DNA of 64,000 bases, from positions 1-64,000 of the forward strand of contig JAAVTG010000200.1 of NCBI GenBank assembly GCA_011947345.1, read 5' to 3'. Made by a program: the position numbers and the translations under genes. The notes beneath the pieces were generated by a model that made no database searches, had not been told where the DNA came from, and was given only the letters and a program-made list of their open reading frames with translations. Shown piece by piece: positions 20,972 through 32,414 of this stretch; within the stretch, counting starts at the first letter, position 1, and each line of letters opens with the position of its first letter. Source of the DNA: Phytophthora quininea (lineage: Eukaryota; Oomycota; Peronosporomycetes; Peronosporales; Peronosporaceae).

Positions 20972-23900
20972 ATGCCCTCGCAGTCGAAGGTCTTCGACCC
21001 CGGAAAGTCGACGAATCGGATCTACTTCCAGAAGAACTGCAAGGTTGACAAGCCAGCAAAGTATCTGATTAAAGAGACCGTTTGCCTGAAAAATGCTCAG
21101 CGTCAACGGTGTAAGACGTTTTTCGACGAAGGAGCTGACTTTTGCGGGATCACTGAAGCATTTGTAAGAAAACACCACTGGGAGAACGACGTCGTTGACC
21201 TTGGCCACTTCGCGGTGACGTACGCGAATGGCAAGACGGAGCAAGTGCCGAACAGAATTCTCCCGCTGAAAATCGTAGTAGATGAGATGGAGCCGTTCGT
21301 GTTCGACTTTAATATTTGTTTCATTCCAAACAAATGTGATCTGATGCTGGGAGTGCCATGGAAGCGAGCCATGGTGCCAATTATCGACTGGGAAACAGAC
21401 AAGATATACAGCAAGAAGCAGTACGAACAGGAGCTACGGCGGTGGAGTAGTAGGTCACGACCGTCTGAGAAACAGTCGTTCGTTGTCGGGGCTGAGGTAG
21501 GCCAGTCGAGCAAGCTGAAGAAGGCACCCGAGTGGCCGGCCGAAAGAAGCTTTCATTATTGTGCTCGATGGGGATTTACAAAGCATATTTCGCTTAAAGC
21601 AGCTCGCAAATTAATGCGAAACCCAGAAGTAGAGTTTGTGGCGATTCTGCCACCTGAAACGGTGAACGCATTGTATGCGGAAGTGCTATTAGAGCAAGGT
21701 TTTGCGAAGGCAGTGGTGTCGGCAGCAGTCGCGACCGAGAAGCAGCAACGTCAACTGCATACCGACCTCGAAAGTTTTAAGGATAATCCGGGATACTCTC
21801 TCCTCGAAGAGTTTTCAATGATTTTCAAAACAGAATTGCCAGTCGGACCTCCTGTCCATGGAGAGCACGAGATGGAGATAAAAGAGGGCACGGGAGCAGT
21901 TTATAGACAGCAGTGGAGACTTAGTCCAAACCAGGAATCAGCACTTCGGGAATGGACGAAAATGATGCTGAAAGCTGGTCTAATTCGGCCAAGCAAGTCT
22001 CCCCACGCGGCTCCTACATTTTGCATCAAAAGGCAGTGGGTTGGCGAGTGGTGCACGATTACCGTGCCATGAACGAGCGTACAGTTCGTCAGTCTTCTCC
22101 AATGCCTCGCAAGGACTCAATCTTTGATAGAATGAGCGGTTCGTTTTGGTTGAGCTGTTTCGATCTGCTATCAGGATATTATCAATTGCGGATGCGCGAA
22201 AAGGACATTCCTTTTACAGCCTTTCAAACGCCCGATGGATTGTTTGAGTATATTGCGATACCAATGGGCCTAAGCAACGCTCCTGCAACGTTTAACCGTA
22301 TAGTGCAGGGTATTTTTGCGGACCTGAGAGATTTTTCTGCAACGTATTTTGATGACATTTATGTCTTTACCAAGCAGCAGGATGTGGAATCACATCTAGC
22401 GGCAGTGCGAAAAGTATTTGAGCGCTGTCGTGACAAAAATTGTATCTGAAGCTAGCTAAATCGACATTGTGTGCAGCTGAAATTCCGTGCTTAGGTGATT
22501 TTGTGGGGCGAGATGGGGTCAGGATTGATCCTGACAAAGTTCGAGTAATACAGGAGTGGCCTGAGCCACGAGCAGTTCGAGATTTACAATCGTTCCTGGG
22601 AACAACGGTGTACGTGCAAAAATTCTGCCGATCGTACTCCGAAATGAGTGCACCGTTATTCGAATTGGTAAAGTCTCAAAAGAAAAGGGCGTTTAGCTGG
22701 ACCTCGGAGCACCGCAAAGCGTTTGAAGAATTAAAAGGTGCGTTGTGTAACACGCCAGTTCTTGCTTTGCCAGATTTTTCTAAGCCGTTCGGGATGAGAA
22801 CCGATGCATCTCGATTCGCTGTGGGAGGAGTTTTATTTCAGCACACAGAAAACAGAGTGGAGAGACCTATAGCATTTTGTGGCCGAAAGATGAAGGCCGC
22901 AGAATTAAATTACCCCACGCATGAGCAAGAGATGTTAGCGATTGTACATTGCTTAAACATTTGGAGAATTTACTTACTTGATGGAGGTTGCTTAGTGGAG
23001 ACCGATCATCATTCGTTGGAGCGTGTCCTGACGCAGAGGAAAATAAACCGTCGAATTTGTCGATGGTATGATTTGCTGTCCGAGTTTAATTTGCGATTTC
23101 GATACATTCCAGGGACAACCAACACGGTTGCAGACGCAATGAGCCGTCGTCCGGACTTTGCGATCGATTTTGTACAGCAGAAACAGAGGCAAATGAACGC
23201 GGCGCGACGCCTGCAACAAAAGTCACTATTAACGATGATCCGATTAGCTCAAAAGAATGCTGGGTTTGGAGGAGATAACCTACCTGAACAACCCAGAGGC
23301 AACGCAAAATTTGTATTCTTCGAAACAGAAAACCTTATTCGCTGGGTAGATGGAGAAGAATCTCGTATTTTCATTCCTCAAGAGGCGACAGAATTGCAAA
23401 ACACAATTCTATGGGAGCTCCATGACATTGCAAGTGCAGGGCATCCAGGAATCGAAAAAACATCGCATCCGTTAAACAACGCTTCTACTGGAAGAGAATG
23501 CATCGAACCGTTCGAAACTACGTGGCAACCTGTGAGTCTTGTCAGCGGAACAAGCACCGGACTGGAAAAGCACCAGGGTTGCTCCACCCACTCGAAATTC
23601 CAACTGGAAGATGGACATCAATTGGTATGGACTTTATTACCGGGTTACCAGAAACTACAAATGGTTATGACACCATTTTGGTCATTGCTGACAGGCTGAC
23701 CAAACGGGCCCACTTCGTAGAAACCATCTCCACGATTACTGCGGAAGATTTAGCAGAATTGTTTGTGAAGGTGTATGTACGACACCACGGTCTGCCATCC
23801 GACATCATATCGGATCGAGATTCCAAGTTTACGTCCAAATTCTGGTCGGCGTGTGCAAAACTTCTTGGCACTAAGCTTAAACTAGCGTCGGCTCACCATC

Positions 23901-24730
23901 AGAGGACGGACGGACAAGTGGAACGAATAAATGGGATTCTTTCATCCTATTTGCGCCATTACGTTAGTGGTTTTCAGGACGATTGGGACCACTACTTGGC
24001 GTTGGCAGAATTTGCCTACAACAATCGCTATCAATCCAGCATCGAAATGAGTCCCTTTGTAGCAGATCTAGGATATTCCCCAAAACTTCCAACCGATTTA
24101 GCGTTGCCAGACACTCGGAAAGAACCAGCAACGAAATTCGTGGCTCATTTGGAGAGTATACTTCGAGCGGTGCAGGCTCAACTGCGGTCGAGCGCAGAGA
24201 AGATGAAGCTGCATTACGACCGAGGAAGACGTGACCAAAAGTTCGAAGTGGGGGAGATGGTCCTCATTTCGACAAAGGACTTCAATCCCACGACAGTGGG
24301 GGCAGTCCAGCGGAAATTTGCATCAAAATGGATAGGTCCTTATGAAGTTCTGAAAGTTCATCACGATGGAGCGAGCTATGAAGTGAATTTGCCACATGAA
24401 CTGCAAATTCACCCCGTATTTCACACGATGGTGCTGAAAAATTTGTTAAGGACACTTCGGGATGTGTACGGGATTCGACTGTCCCGACGGTGCGACTGAA
24501 AGACGGGTCTGAGGGGCATCTTATCGAGAAAATTATCGATCATCGTATCAAACGCGACGGAACTGAGCAGTATAAATGCAAGTGGGTCGGGCGTTGGGAC
24601 GACATTACCTGGGAACCCACAGTAAACTTGTTGACTGTCCCTGGTTTAATTCGTGAGTACCATCGAAAGGCAAACGGGCTCCCGACTCGTACATCACAGC
24701 GCATTCTCGAAAGAGACCAGCTTTTATTCA
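20972..24730 (+). CDS. pol: pol of Ty3/gypsy element 1: protease-RT-RNase H-integrase-chromodomain (four frameshifts)
   Basis: Retropepsin-like segment near 21110-21150 (FDEGADFCGI, a variant of D-S/T-G-A). Reverse transcriptase 21.85-22.6 kb with VVHDYRAMN, FQTPDGLFEY, GLSNAPATF and catalytic YFDDIYVF. RNase H at 22.75-23.15 kb (RTDASRFAVGG, TDHHSL, ADAMSRRP). Integrase from 23.4 kb with a zinc-binding H-H-C-C region, GMDFITG, SDRDSKFTS and a DGQVERING glutamate (D,D-35-E). A C-terminal chromodomain at 24.50-24.66 kb (IEKIIDHRI, YKCKWVGRWDDITWEP) may direct integration. The last frame runs open into the 3' LTR. All four frame breaks are in homopolymers. Confidence 0.9.
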
Positions 24731-24778
24731 GACGATTCGTCAATGGCCGAGGTGAAGGTCTCTTTCTGAAGGAGGTCG

Positions 24779-25035
24779 TGTGGTGGCTCCTCCACCGTTC
24801 GTTCAGAAAAAACCGTTTAAGATATCGTAGCGGAGAGCCGCGTAGCGAAAAGGCATACAGCAGCGTTCAAATACATTTACTTCACAATTTTCTATCAAGT
24901 GTCCACGTCGTGACCAGAGTTTGTAGTGAAGTCCTCTGGTTTCCAACTCTCACGCTTCCTCGCCAAAGTTACCGTAAATACAGCAGCTCTAGCCGTTTGG
25001 CCTGTTCAGGAGTAAGTGCTACCATATTTACAACA
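24779..25035 (+). repeat. 3' LTR, 257 bp
   Basis: Same as 19277-19533. Followed directly by the target duplication CGACC at 25036-25040. Confidence 0.95.
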
Positions 25036-26107
25036 CGACCCAACGTGGCTGCTGACGGAGAAGCAGGTGATAGAAGGAATGCGAGTACCGATGAACTCAT
25101 TCGACTCTATGGGGAGCTAAACTCTCCCATTCAGGGCTGAAAGGAGAACAAACGACTACCGAGAGGTCAAAAGCCATCAATAGGGAGAGCCGTGTTGGTA
25201 AAGGTTTCTGGAAATTCGTTAAAGCGTCTGGCCGAAGATGAGCTAAACATGATAAGGAAAAGCTAGCAGCCTTCGAATCAAAGATGCTGCCTGACTTCAC
25301 GAAGCTGTCCGTGAACGAAGACGAGTTTCAGCTCGACCATATATCTATGATTCAAGCAAGCGATGCGCCACTTGTTAGGACGCCTGACTTGCACGAAGTT
25401 TGGAAGGAATTGGGTGAATATCCGCCTCATTTTTCGTTCGGAAGGAAGAAGTGGTGTTGTGGGGACTGATGAAGAAGCTCTTCATCAACATGAACAAGGA
25501 ACGCGTTGTGATCGTGGGCTCACCGGGCGTTGGCAAGTCGTGTTTTCTTATGCTTGTCGCCTACTACCTGGCGTGTGTCGAAAAGAAGAAAGTGCTCGTC
25601 ATATGTCGCTTGAAAACGTCCGTCAGCATGAACGCGGTCGTGCTTTTTGATGGCCACGGATCGTACGCCCGACGAACGAGCGTTAGGCCTAATGGCCTGG
25701 GCGCTATCCGAAGCTATCAAGCTGTGGGTGCAATTGTTCTTGTCGATGGCTATACGCAGCAAGAACTGGATGCATCTAGCGAAATGTTGCCATTTCACAT
25801 TCTTGCAACGTCGTGCCAGTTCGATAGGGGAAAAGATGACTCTCGCGTTGTGGTTTTACCTGCGTGGCGACGTGATGACTTGCTTCAATACGCGAAGCTA
25901 ACTGACTGGGTGGTTAGAACGAATTTAATGGATACAAGGTTGTTGGACAGAAAATGCCGCCGGTACGGCAGCAGATTACCGAGCGAACTGTGCAGCCAAC
26001 TCGATCAGCAGCTCCAGAAAAGGAAGAAAACACCTTCAAGTCTAAGTATTAGGGCCTCGAAGAGCATAAGGCAAAGCCTCCAGCGATGTCAGGATTGTAT
26101 AAGTTAG
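25036..26107 (+). pseudogene. CRN gene 1, piece 2 of 4: rest of header and P-loop NTPase
   Basis: Immediately after the 3' LTR, header sequence continues (PTWLLTEKQV) in the frame abandoned at 19276. After a degraded stretch comes TPDLHEVWKELGEYPPHF, then a P-loop NTPase domain with Walker A GSPGVGKS and the following CFLMLVAYYLA (25515-25570). A diverged continuation (PFHILATSCQFDRGKDD, VVLPAWRRDDLL) reaches 26107. The P-loop type is one of the standard CRN architectures (header, NTPase, C-terminal module). Several frameshifts and a stop at 25139 show decay beyond the transposon insertions. Confidence 0.75.
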
Positions 26108-26779
26108 TTAGGCTAACGTACATAGATGACCTTTGAAAAAAAATGCTGGCTTTTGTGCATGAGTGGAAGAGCGGTTTTCCTCTGGCCGGCATGGCTTGAA
26201 GTTTACAAACCGAGCAGGTGAAGTTTCTGGCCGATCTACATCCGATGGAACTCACCTCGAGCTCGACCACAAAACTCTCCACCTGGCTGACCCTGTCCGA
26301 AGGTGAGAGATCTGCGACGTAGCTGTCGCGAACAGAGCCACAAAGTTCTTCACCTGGCTGATCTTATCCGAAGGTGCAAGGACTGCGACTTTAGTGTCAC
26401 CTATCGCCTCGCCAAGAGCTCTGTGAACCCTCAACTGGGAGTCACTTGCAATTTTGCCACGCTCAGTTCACTAACCCACCACACCACACGCAGGGGCTCA
26501 TGCCGCTCTCTCGGCGTGACACATCCTGGTCACTCAATGACGATCAATAAAGCTGCTTATTTTCCCCAACACTGTTTACAACGAAGTGCACTCCAAGTCG
26601 TTTTGCCAAGGAAAAGAAAAGGTTACACCGGATTTACGAAGGACCGCGCAGTTAACCCTTCCGTTTCCCCGTTGTGGATGATCATCGCACAGGACTGGGA
26701 AGGGATCCTAGACGGACCGGTGGCCTATGATCACCACTCTCCAAGAACCGGTTTGGGCAATCTGCCATAACGACCTGGT
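26108..26779. other. unassigned stretch with a 71-bp-spaced direct repeat
   Basis: A ~39-bp block beginning ccacaaa and ending tccgaaggtg occurs at 26267 and again at 26338. Downstream of the second copy one frame reads CKDCDFSVTYRLAKS, a single CxxC that might be part of a zinc-binding transposase-type domain. I recognise no gene. It may be decayed CRN sequence or the 5' flank of the Fanzor element. Confidence 0.4.
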
Positions 26780-27932
26780 TGAACACTTTTCGACACGCCG
26801 CGCCGAGCTCGACGGCGCAAGTCTCGACGAGTTCGCCCAAAGTTCCGCAGGCGTCGCAAGCGTCGAAAGAGAGGGGTTTTCCCCAGCGACCATCGACCTT
26901 CGTTCGAACCCGTCTCCCGGCCAACCAAGCCGTCGTTGAGCCGCTGCTCACGTCATGGTCTGCGGTAGAAAATTTTTCCGATGAGGACCTACACGGCGAC
27001 TGGAGGACTGTCAACATGCCAGTCCCTGCAAACGCCGATGCAGTAGACATCGACACGGGTGGCGACGACGAAGTGCCAGTGAACAACGTCATTAAGCTTC
27101 GTCTGTTCCCGACGTCAGGGCACGCGCAAAGCTGGACCAAATGTTTGCTACGAATCGAGCGATCTGGAACAGGCTGGTAGTCTGCTCCAGAACGGATCGA
27201 CTAGCGATGGCGGCGGGGGCAATATAACACCAGCGAGTTCACGAGCAAATACCGACCCACAGCGGTCTTGAAGACCATAAATAAGTGCTTCAAGAACAAT
27301 AAAACGGCCCTTGCCAGGCACAGCCAACCGTACAACGAAGTGCGGGACTCGGCTTTTCAAGACTTCAAGAAGGGGTCAAGTCCTCGCTGACGCTGTTTTT
27401 CAACAAGAAGGCGAAGGGCGAAAAGACCAGGTACCCGGACATGCACTTCAAGAGCAAGTTTGCTCCTTCAAACAGCATCGAGATTCCATAACGAGCCATC
27501 AAGACGATCGTCGAGGAAGGCGTGCACCAAGTGCACTTTCATCCCGAGTTTCTCTGTTTTAGGAAGAACGAGGGCATTTTGCTGCACGAGCCACTGCCGG
27601 AGCTTACCACGTCAATTCGCGTGCAGCGCCTTCGAGAGGGCGAATTCTACATCATCGTACCCAGATTGGTCCACTTTCCGCAGCACGCCTGTGCTAGAGC
27701 TTGCGCCATTGACCCAGGGGTGAGAAACTTTCTCACGCTGTGCGACCCCAACGGCCGCACGCTGAGCGTCAAGGATAAACGTGCGGTGCTGCTGAAGAAG
27801 TTCAAGGCCGTGGATGAAATGAAGTCTATCCTGCAGAAGGAGGTGAACAAATGCAAGGCGAGACACCCGACCAAAACGCGCACGAAGGTGAAGAAGAAAC
27901 GGGTGGAACTGTGCGGACGATTCGGGATATGC
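26780..27932 (+). pseudogene. Fanzor (eukaryotic TnpB homologue) nuclease, truncated and frameshifted
   Basis: Fragments in order match Fanzor/TnpB. An acidic N-terminal part (SWSAVENFSDEDLHGDW) leads to the conserved NVIKLRLFPTSGHA and, after a frameshift near 27125, MFATNRAIWNRLV (TnpB-type K-I-R-L-Y-P-T...N-R-x-x-Y-N). Then FFNKKAKGEKTRYPDMHFKS and FAPSNSIEI follow, and finally the RuvC-I motif region AIDPGVRNFLTLCDPNG with a basic helix. RuvC-II, the zinc ribbon and RuvC-III are missing; CRN sequence resumes at about 27934. Fanzors are RNA-guided DNA endonucleases carried by eukaryotic transposons, related to bacterial TnpB. With two of three catalytic acidic residues absent, this copy cannot cut DNA. 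Confidence 0.75.
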
Positions 27933-27933
27933 G

Positions 27934-28212
27934 TTGAGCAAGTTGAGGAAGTTTGTTGACACGGAAACACAGCTAAAGCTTTACAGATATGCAGAGGCAA
28001 TTGGCGCCGGCTTCCATAGCGCCGTATATAAAAGTATGTTTCACAACGCAGTCCACGACGCCTTCGCAAAACGTATACCCGTTGTATTGAAGATGCGGGA
28101 GGGCTCAATGTACGAAAGGATCGAAATTCAGGTGCCCCACGTTGTTTGCAAGGGCGAAGATAAAGAGACGTGCTACTCTTGCTTGGCCACGCTTGGAGAG
28201 GGTACGTATTGG
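27934..28212 (+). pseudogene. CRN gene 1, piece 3 of 4
   Basis: Open segment with AIGAGFHSAVYKSMFHNAVH, then IPVVLKMREGSMYERIEI, PHVVCKGEDKETCYSCL and LGEGTYW. From memory of the P-loop CRN family, this is the C-terminal module that ends the protein. It stops exactly at the LTR of the second Ty3/gypsy element (28213). The last five bases, ATTGG (28208-28212), recur at 39443-39447, where the protein continues in frame. The upstream edge abuts the Fanzor remnant. Confidence 0.75.
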
Positions 28213-28546
28213 TGAGCCGTTCCAGACGAAAGTCGATCCTTGGGAGCTGGAACTCCCTAAACGTTCAACGTGTATTGAACGCCACGAGGTCTTTTAAGAG
28301 TGAGCTAGTTAGAACTACTCGGCCGTCGGCATGCCCCACTTGCCGTGCAGGCAATCCAGGGAGAACATCCTTGGCGTAAACTCTAGCAGCCAGATCCGAG
28401 CAAGGATCTGCTAAACAATACTAGCATTCGGCTCTCGAGGCTCTGCTGCAGTCTGTTCCTGCAGCTTCAGCTGCCGAGGGTTGGAAGAGCTTCTGTCGTT
28501 GCGATCTGTTGCCACAATCGCTGGACGATGCCTTGGCATCATCACA
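28213..28546 (-). repeat. 3' LTR of Ty3/gypsy 2 (left side), 334 bp
   Basis: On the plus strand it begins TGAGCCGTTCCAG and ends CATCATCACA; partner 39110-39442. On the element strand this is the 3' LTR. Confidence 0.95.
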
Positions 28547-28902
28547 CTGCCTCCCAAGCTTTCCAACGTCCCTTGAGGTTTTAAAACCACTGCCATCATA
28601 TCGGTGCGATAGACTCTGCGTGACTTCAACTGGTTGCAGTGTTGCAGGTTTTGATCCTGAAGATTTGCATCAAATCGTGCCTCTTGAATTCCATCCAATC
28701 ACGGAGCCGAAAATGAAATATTGACCAATCCGAGCTGATGTCACACATTCGACTTGATTGTCTTGCCCACCGTTGTCACCAGACTCCGTAACTTGGCATG
28801 CGACTGTAATACCACCGTATCAATATTGTCCCATTGTCGGAGGCCTGTAGTCCCTCTCATAACCTCCAAACCTGTCAAACCTCATGATGCAATTGGACAA
28901 TA

Positions 28903-29484
28903 TCACGCTGTAGCTTGCTCTGTGCTAGGCTTTCGCCGTTGAGATCGCTTGCCCTTGATAGCATTAGCCACTGCAAGCTGTAGATTATCATCACTTGCTT
29001 GTTTGACGTAGTTTTGAAGCAGTTGTGGAACATCTTCGCTCAGATTCTTCACAGGTTCCCAGGAATCGTCAATTTCTTCCAGTCCCTGCCACTTGACTTT
29101 GATTTCGTACGCTTGAGTAGTAGTGTTGTATCTGTGCTCTACTAGGCTGTCCACAGCAAGTAGCGTGCCTTGTGTTGATACGTGGTTGATGAGTTCCGAT
29201 GACACATTGAGGGAACTATCTGCATAGTGCTTCAACCGAGAGGGGTGGTCATTCATCGTCTTTCCCGTGACTAAATGTTCTACCGTAAAGTAGTAATCAG
29301 TAGCAGCCACAACTCTAAATGGACCCACCCAAGTTATCCGCAACTTGTTGGCGTGTAGCTTTTCATCCACCCTCGAACGGAGTACGAAATCTCCAATAGA
29401 AAAGTCCACTGCTCGCTCGTAGTGTGGTCTGTTGCAATATCGTTGTGCTTGGCGCTTGCGCTCAGCTTCTACGGCCTTGTGCAT
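28903..29484 (-). CDS. integrase C-terminus and chromodomain-like tail, Ty3/gypsy 2
   Basis: Minus-strand ORF of 193 aa. The integrase C-terminal SH3-like part (FSIGDFVLRSRVDEKL, ITWVGPFRVV) is followed by a chromo/chromo-shadow-like domain (SLVEHRYN, YEIKVKWQGLEEIDDSWEPV) and a basic tail. Continues from the frame ending at 29521 after a small shift. Such domains tether integration to chromatin. Confidence 0.8.
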   Translation of the reverse strand: MHKAVEAERKRQAQRYCNRPHYERAVDFSIGDFVLRSRVDEKLHANKLRITWVGPFRVVAATDYYFTVEHLVTGKTMNDHPSRLKHYADSSLNVSSELINHVSTQGTLLAVDSLVEHRYNTTTQAYEIKVKWQGLEEIDDSWEPVKNLSEDVPQLLQNYVKQASDDNLQLAVANAIKGKRSQRRKPSTEQATA

Positions 29485-29520
29485 GACGTGTATGCTACTG
29501 CGCAGGTGACTTAACTTTTT

Positions 29521-32318
29521 CTAGGTCTGGTCGTTGCTCTGGCAGGGAGGTAACACGCTCCTTCCCTCCCCGTAAAAGCACTGTATCCAGAGTGCTTGGA
29601 CAAGGCAGACCAGTAAAAGTTGAATGGAAGCTTTGTGAGCTAGCGACTGTACCGGAGAATGATTGATACTTGATTGCACTAACGGCAGTAGGTAGGGCCA
29701 GTCGGATGAGCTCACACGAAATTCCAAAATCAGAGCCTTTAAGACTTGAATAATATCACGGTTCACACGCTCCACACTTCCATTTTTCCACGGTGTATAA
29801 GCTAGAACAAATTGTTGCCGTGCCTTGAGACGCCGATTCAATTCTGCGATAACTTTGCTAGTAAAGTGTGACCCTGAGTCGCTAATCCACAGTTTTGGTA
29901 TCCCAAACCGGCTATGCCAGTCCAAAATGGCAGCAGCAGCCACCTCCGACGTCGGCCCATCACATCTGACAAGCTCCACGATGTGCGTTGCTTCGTCCTT
30001 CATAACAAGGACATAACGCGAGGTGCCAAATGACTCACCAAGAGTCAAAAAGTCCCAGTGCAGCGTAGTGTTTCTTTCGAACGTGAAATGTGTCTCGCTA
30101 TGTGGTCGAGGAACAATTGCACCATCTTTCACGTGTAGGCATAACAAACACTGCTGGCAGAAAACACGAACAGTCTTGCTCAAATTGTCCACTGCAAATA
30201 CTCTACGTAGATGTGTTTCCATAACGTGCATTCCACGATGCCCATTTGCTCCACAGTGCACGATAATCATTAATTGCTGCAGTAGTTCTCTAGCCGACTG
30301 TGGTATCCAAACTTTTCCTTTAATTCGCAGCATGCCATCGTCATCAGCTTTCGCAGTATGAGGAGCTCGGCAGCCGCGTTGCGCCGATACAATGTCATCA
30401 AGTGTCGGCCATTCAAACCCAGCTGCGTCCAGAGGTCGAGGTCCCCGGTGCTCATCAGCTTCGCGCTCTCGTTCCTGTTGCCGCTTCCGCTTCCTGGTGG
30501 TAACGCGGTTCGCCGTGGCCATGCTTGTTGATCTGCACACTTTGCCACCCCAGCGTGATATCACGTCGACCCAGACGTTATTCACACCCTCGATATGTTC
30601 AATTGTATACCGGTATTCGAGCAGCTTTGTTGAACAGCGCAAGAGCTTGCCACGAACATGCTTCTTTAGTTCTTTATTAGGTGTAAAGAGGTGAATAATA
30701 TTCCGGTGATCGCAATATATCTTGAAGCCTTGGACTCGTAGAAGAAGATATTCCAGACGTTCACAAGCATGAACCGGCGGGTACGACTCCTTTTCTATTA
30801 CGCTCCAATTGAGCGCTGATCCTGTGAACGTGCCGCCCATACAGATGAGAAGCTCGTGCGGTTGATCTTGAATAGGAGTATCGAGTCTCCATTTGCTGAC
30901 CTGAGTCACTACTAATCCCCATCCGGTGTCAGAAGCGTCCGTGAGAAGGCAAAGCTGCTTCAGGGGTCGGGATATGCCAAAGTTGCCGAGTGGGAAAGGA
31001 GAGCTTTAACTTCCTCAAAACTAGTTCGTTCTGCGGCCGAAAATTCAATTTTTATCCCAGCAGCAGCTCGCTTACTGCGCCGACTTCCATGCAGTGCGGT
31101 GTCGAGCAGTTCATGCAATGGTCGAACTGTTCTGGTGTAGTCCACGAGTCCTTCCCTCATCCAGTTCGTGGCGCACACGAATTGCTGCAACTCTGCAGCT
31201 GTTGTTGGCTCCGGTATGCGTTGGAGTGCTTCGATCCGAGCCGGGTCGTGACCGATGCCACGTTCACTAATAATCCGCCCACACCAGCGAAGTTCGGTGA
31301 GAAATAATCTACACTTCTTCGGATTCAACTTAAATCCATACTCATCCAGTTTTGTGAGAATAGCTTCGATGACATCAAGCAGTTCGGTCGCCGAGTCAGC
31401 AAAAGCTAGTAAATCATCTATCCACACCAGTAAACAGTCGTGCAAGTAGTCCTTCAACACTTCTTCAACAGTGGACTGAAAGTGCAAAGCTGCATCAGTA
31501 CAGCCTTGAGGCACTCGGGTCGGAGTGGAAACTCCACGATCCGTCATATAGGAGAGTATCTCTTGGGAGGCTTTGGCAAGTGGCAGTTGCCAAAAGCCTT
31601 TTAGGAAGTCAAAAATTGCATAGAACTTCTTGTTCTTGCACCTCTCCAATCGAACTTGTAAGCTAGGCATTACACCTGCAATACCCTCGGTCATGTTGTT
31701 CACGGGCCGATAATCATTCGTTTGGCGGTATTCGTTGCTATTCGGTTTCCGAACAGGTAGCGCTGCACAAGCCCACCTGCTCTTCTTGTTCTCATACACC
31801 CAGCCCAGCTTCACAAGTTCTGCGTTGAACTTCGCCAGGAATTCAGATTTTTCTGGGCTGCACTGCCTCACTTTACACCGGTACGGTCGGGTATTCGGCT
31901 TCAGCTGAAGCTCTAGTGGAGGCACTCGAGCTGGGGGATCATCTCCAAGTACTAGACGCCACCCAGTAAAAGAACTGAGAATCCGTCGTAGGCGCGCTGC
32001 GCCAGCTCCATCGACTACCTCCTGAATCGCAGCATCTGTAACCATTGCCTCTATGACCTTTGCGACATCATCATTTAAAGTCACTGCGCGCAACGGTATG
32101 CCGCTCGGGTCGCCAAATTCATCGTTGTCGCTGTTATCTCTTGCTGCAAGTTTGGCGGATTCCTGCGCAGAAGGAATCCGATTTTCCATCGCAGCAGGTT
32201 TGCGCTGTGCATTCGTTGTGCATTCAAGATTAACACCGACTCCAGTCGACATAGCGGGGCCAGAAGTTTGAATGGCTAGGATCGCAAGTAGTCGATGAGC
32301 CAGAGCCAGTAGTATCAT
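29521..32318 (-). CDS. pol: pol of Ty3/gypsy 2: RT-RNase H-integrase (frameshifted)
   Basis: Two minus-strand ORFs, 32318-30960 and 30909-29521. The first carries reverse transcriptase: PPLELQLKPNTRPYRCK, RQTNDYRPVNNM, FDFLKGFWQLPLA, PQGCTDAALHFQ and catalytic VWIDDLLAF, then the thumb region. After a shift near 30950 comes RNase H, then an H-H-C-C zinc site (HRGMHVMETH ... CQQCLLC) and an integrase core with LHWDFLTLG, ISDSGSHFTS and NGSVERVNRD (D,D-35-E). The upstream protease and gag lie on the far side of the nested DIRS element. The RT is diverged from that of element 1, so the two belong to different gypsy lineages. Confidence 0.88.
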
Positions 32319-32414
32319 TTTGCATTTAGCCTAAGGCAGCCTTAATGACTGCTGCGCGCGGGCCCAATTGGCATCGGGAATTACGTCCTACTACACCCAG
32401 AAGACGTCGGAGGG

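Larger units (their letters stand above)
19277..25035 (+). mobile_element. complete Ty3/gypsy LTR retrotransposon with chromodomain, 5.76 kb
   Basis: Two 257-bp LTRs (TG...CA) that look identical, a 5-bp target duplication (CGACC), a purine-rich tract just before the 3' LTR, gag, then pol in the order protease, reverse transcriptase, RNase H, integrase, chromodomain: the Ty3/gypsy chromovirus layout. Identical LTRs imply a very recent insertion. Pol is split by four single-base frameshifts (about 22010, 22435, 23470 and 24465), each at an A- or G-run where one extra base restores the frame. The copy may therefore be intact in the real genome. Inserted in the same orientation as the CRN gene it breaks. 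Confidence 0.95.

Noticed and set aside
24490..25140. 216-aa ORF as an env-like gene of gypsy 1
   Set aside because: Its first part is the chromodomain of pol; the rest is LTR and CRN sequence read in frame by chance.
25451..26107. P-loop ORF as a bacterial-type ATPase acquired by transfer
   Set aside because: Header sequence upstream and CRN-type C-terminal pieces downstream make a CRN NTPase the simpler explanation.
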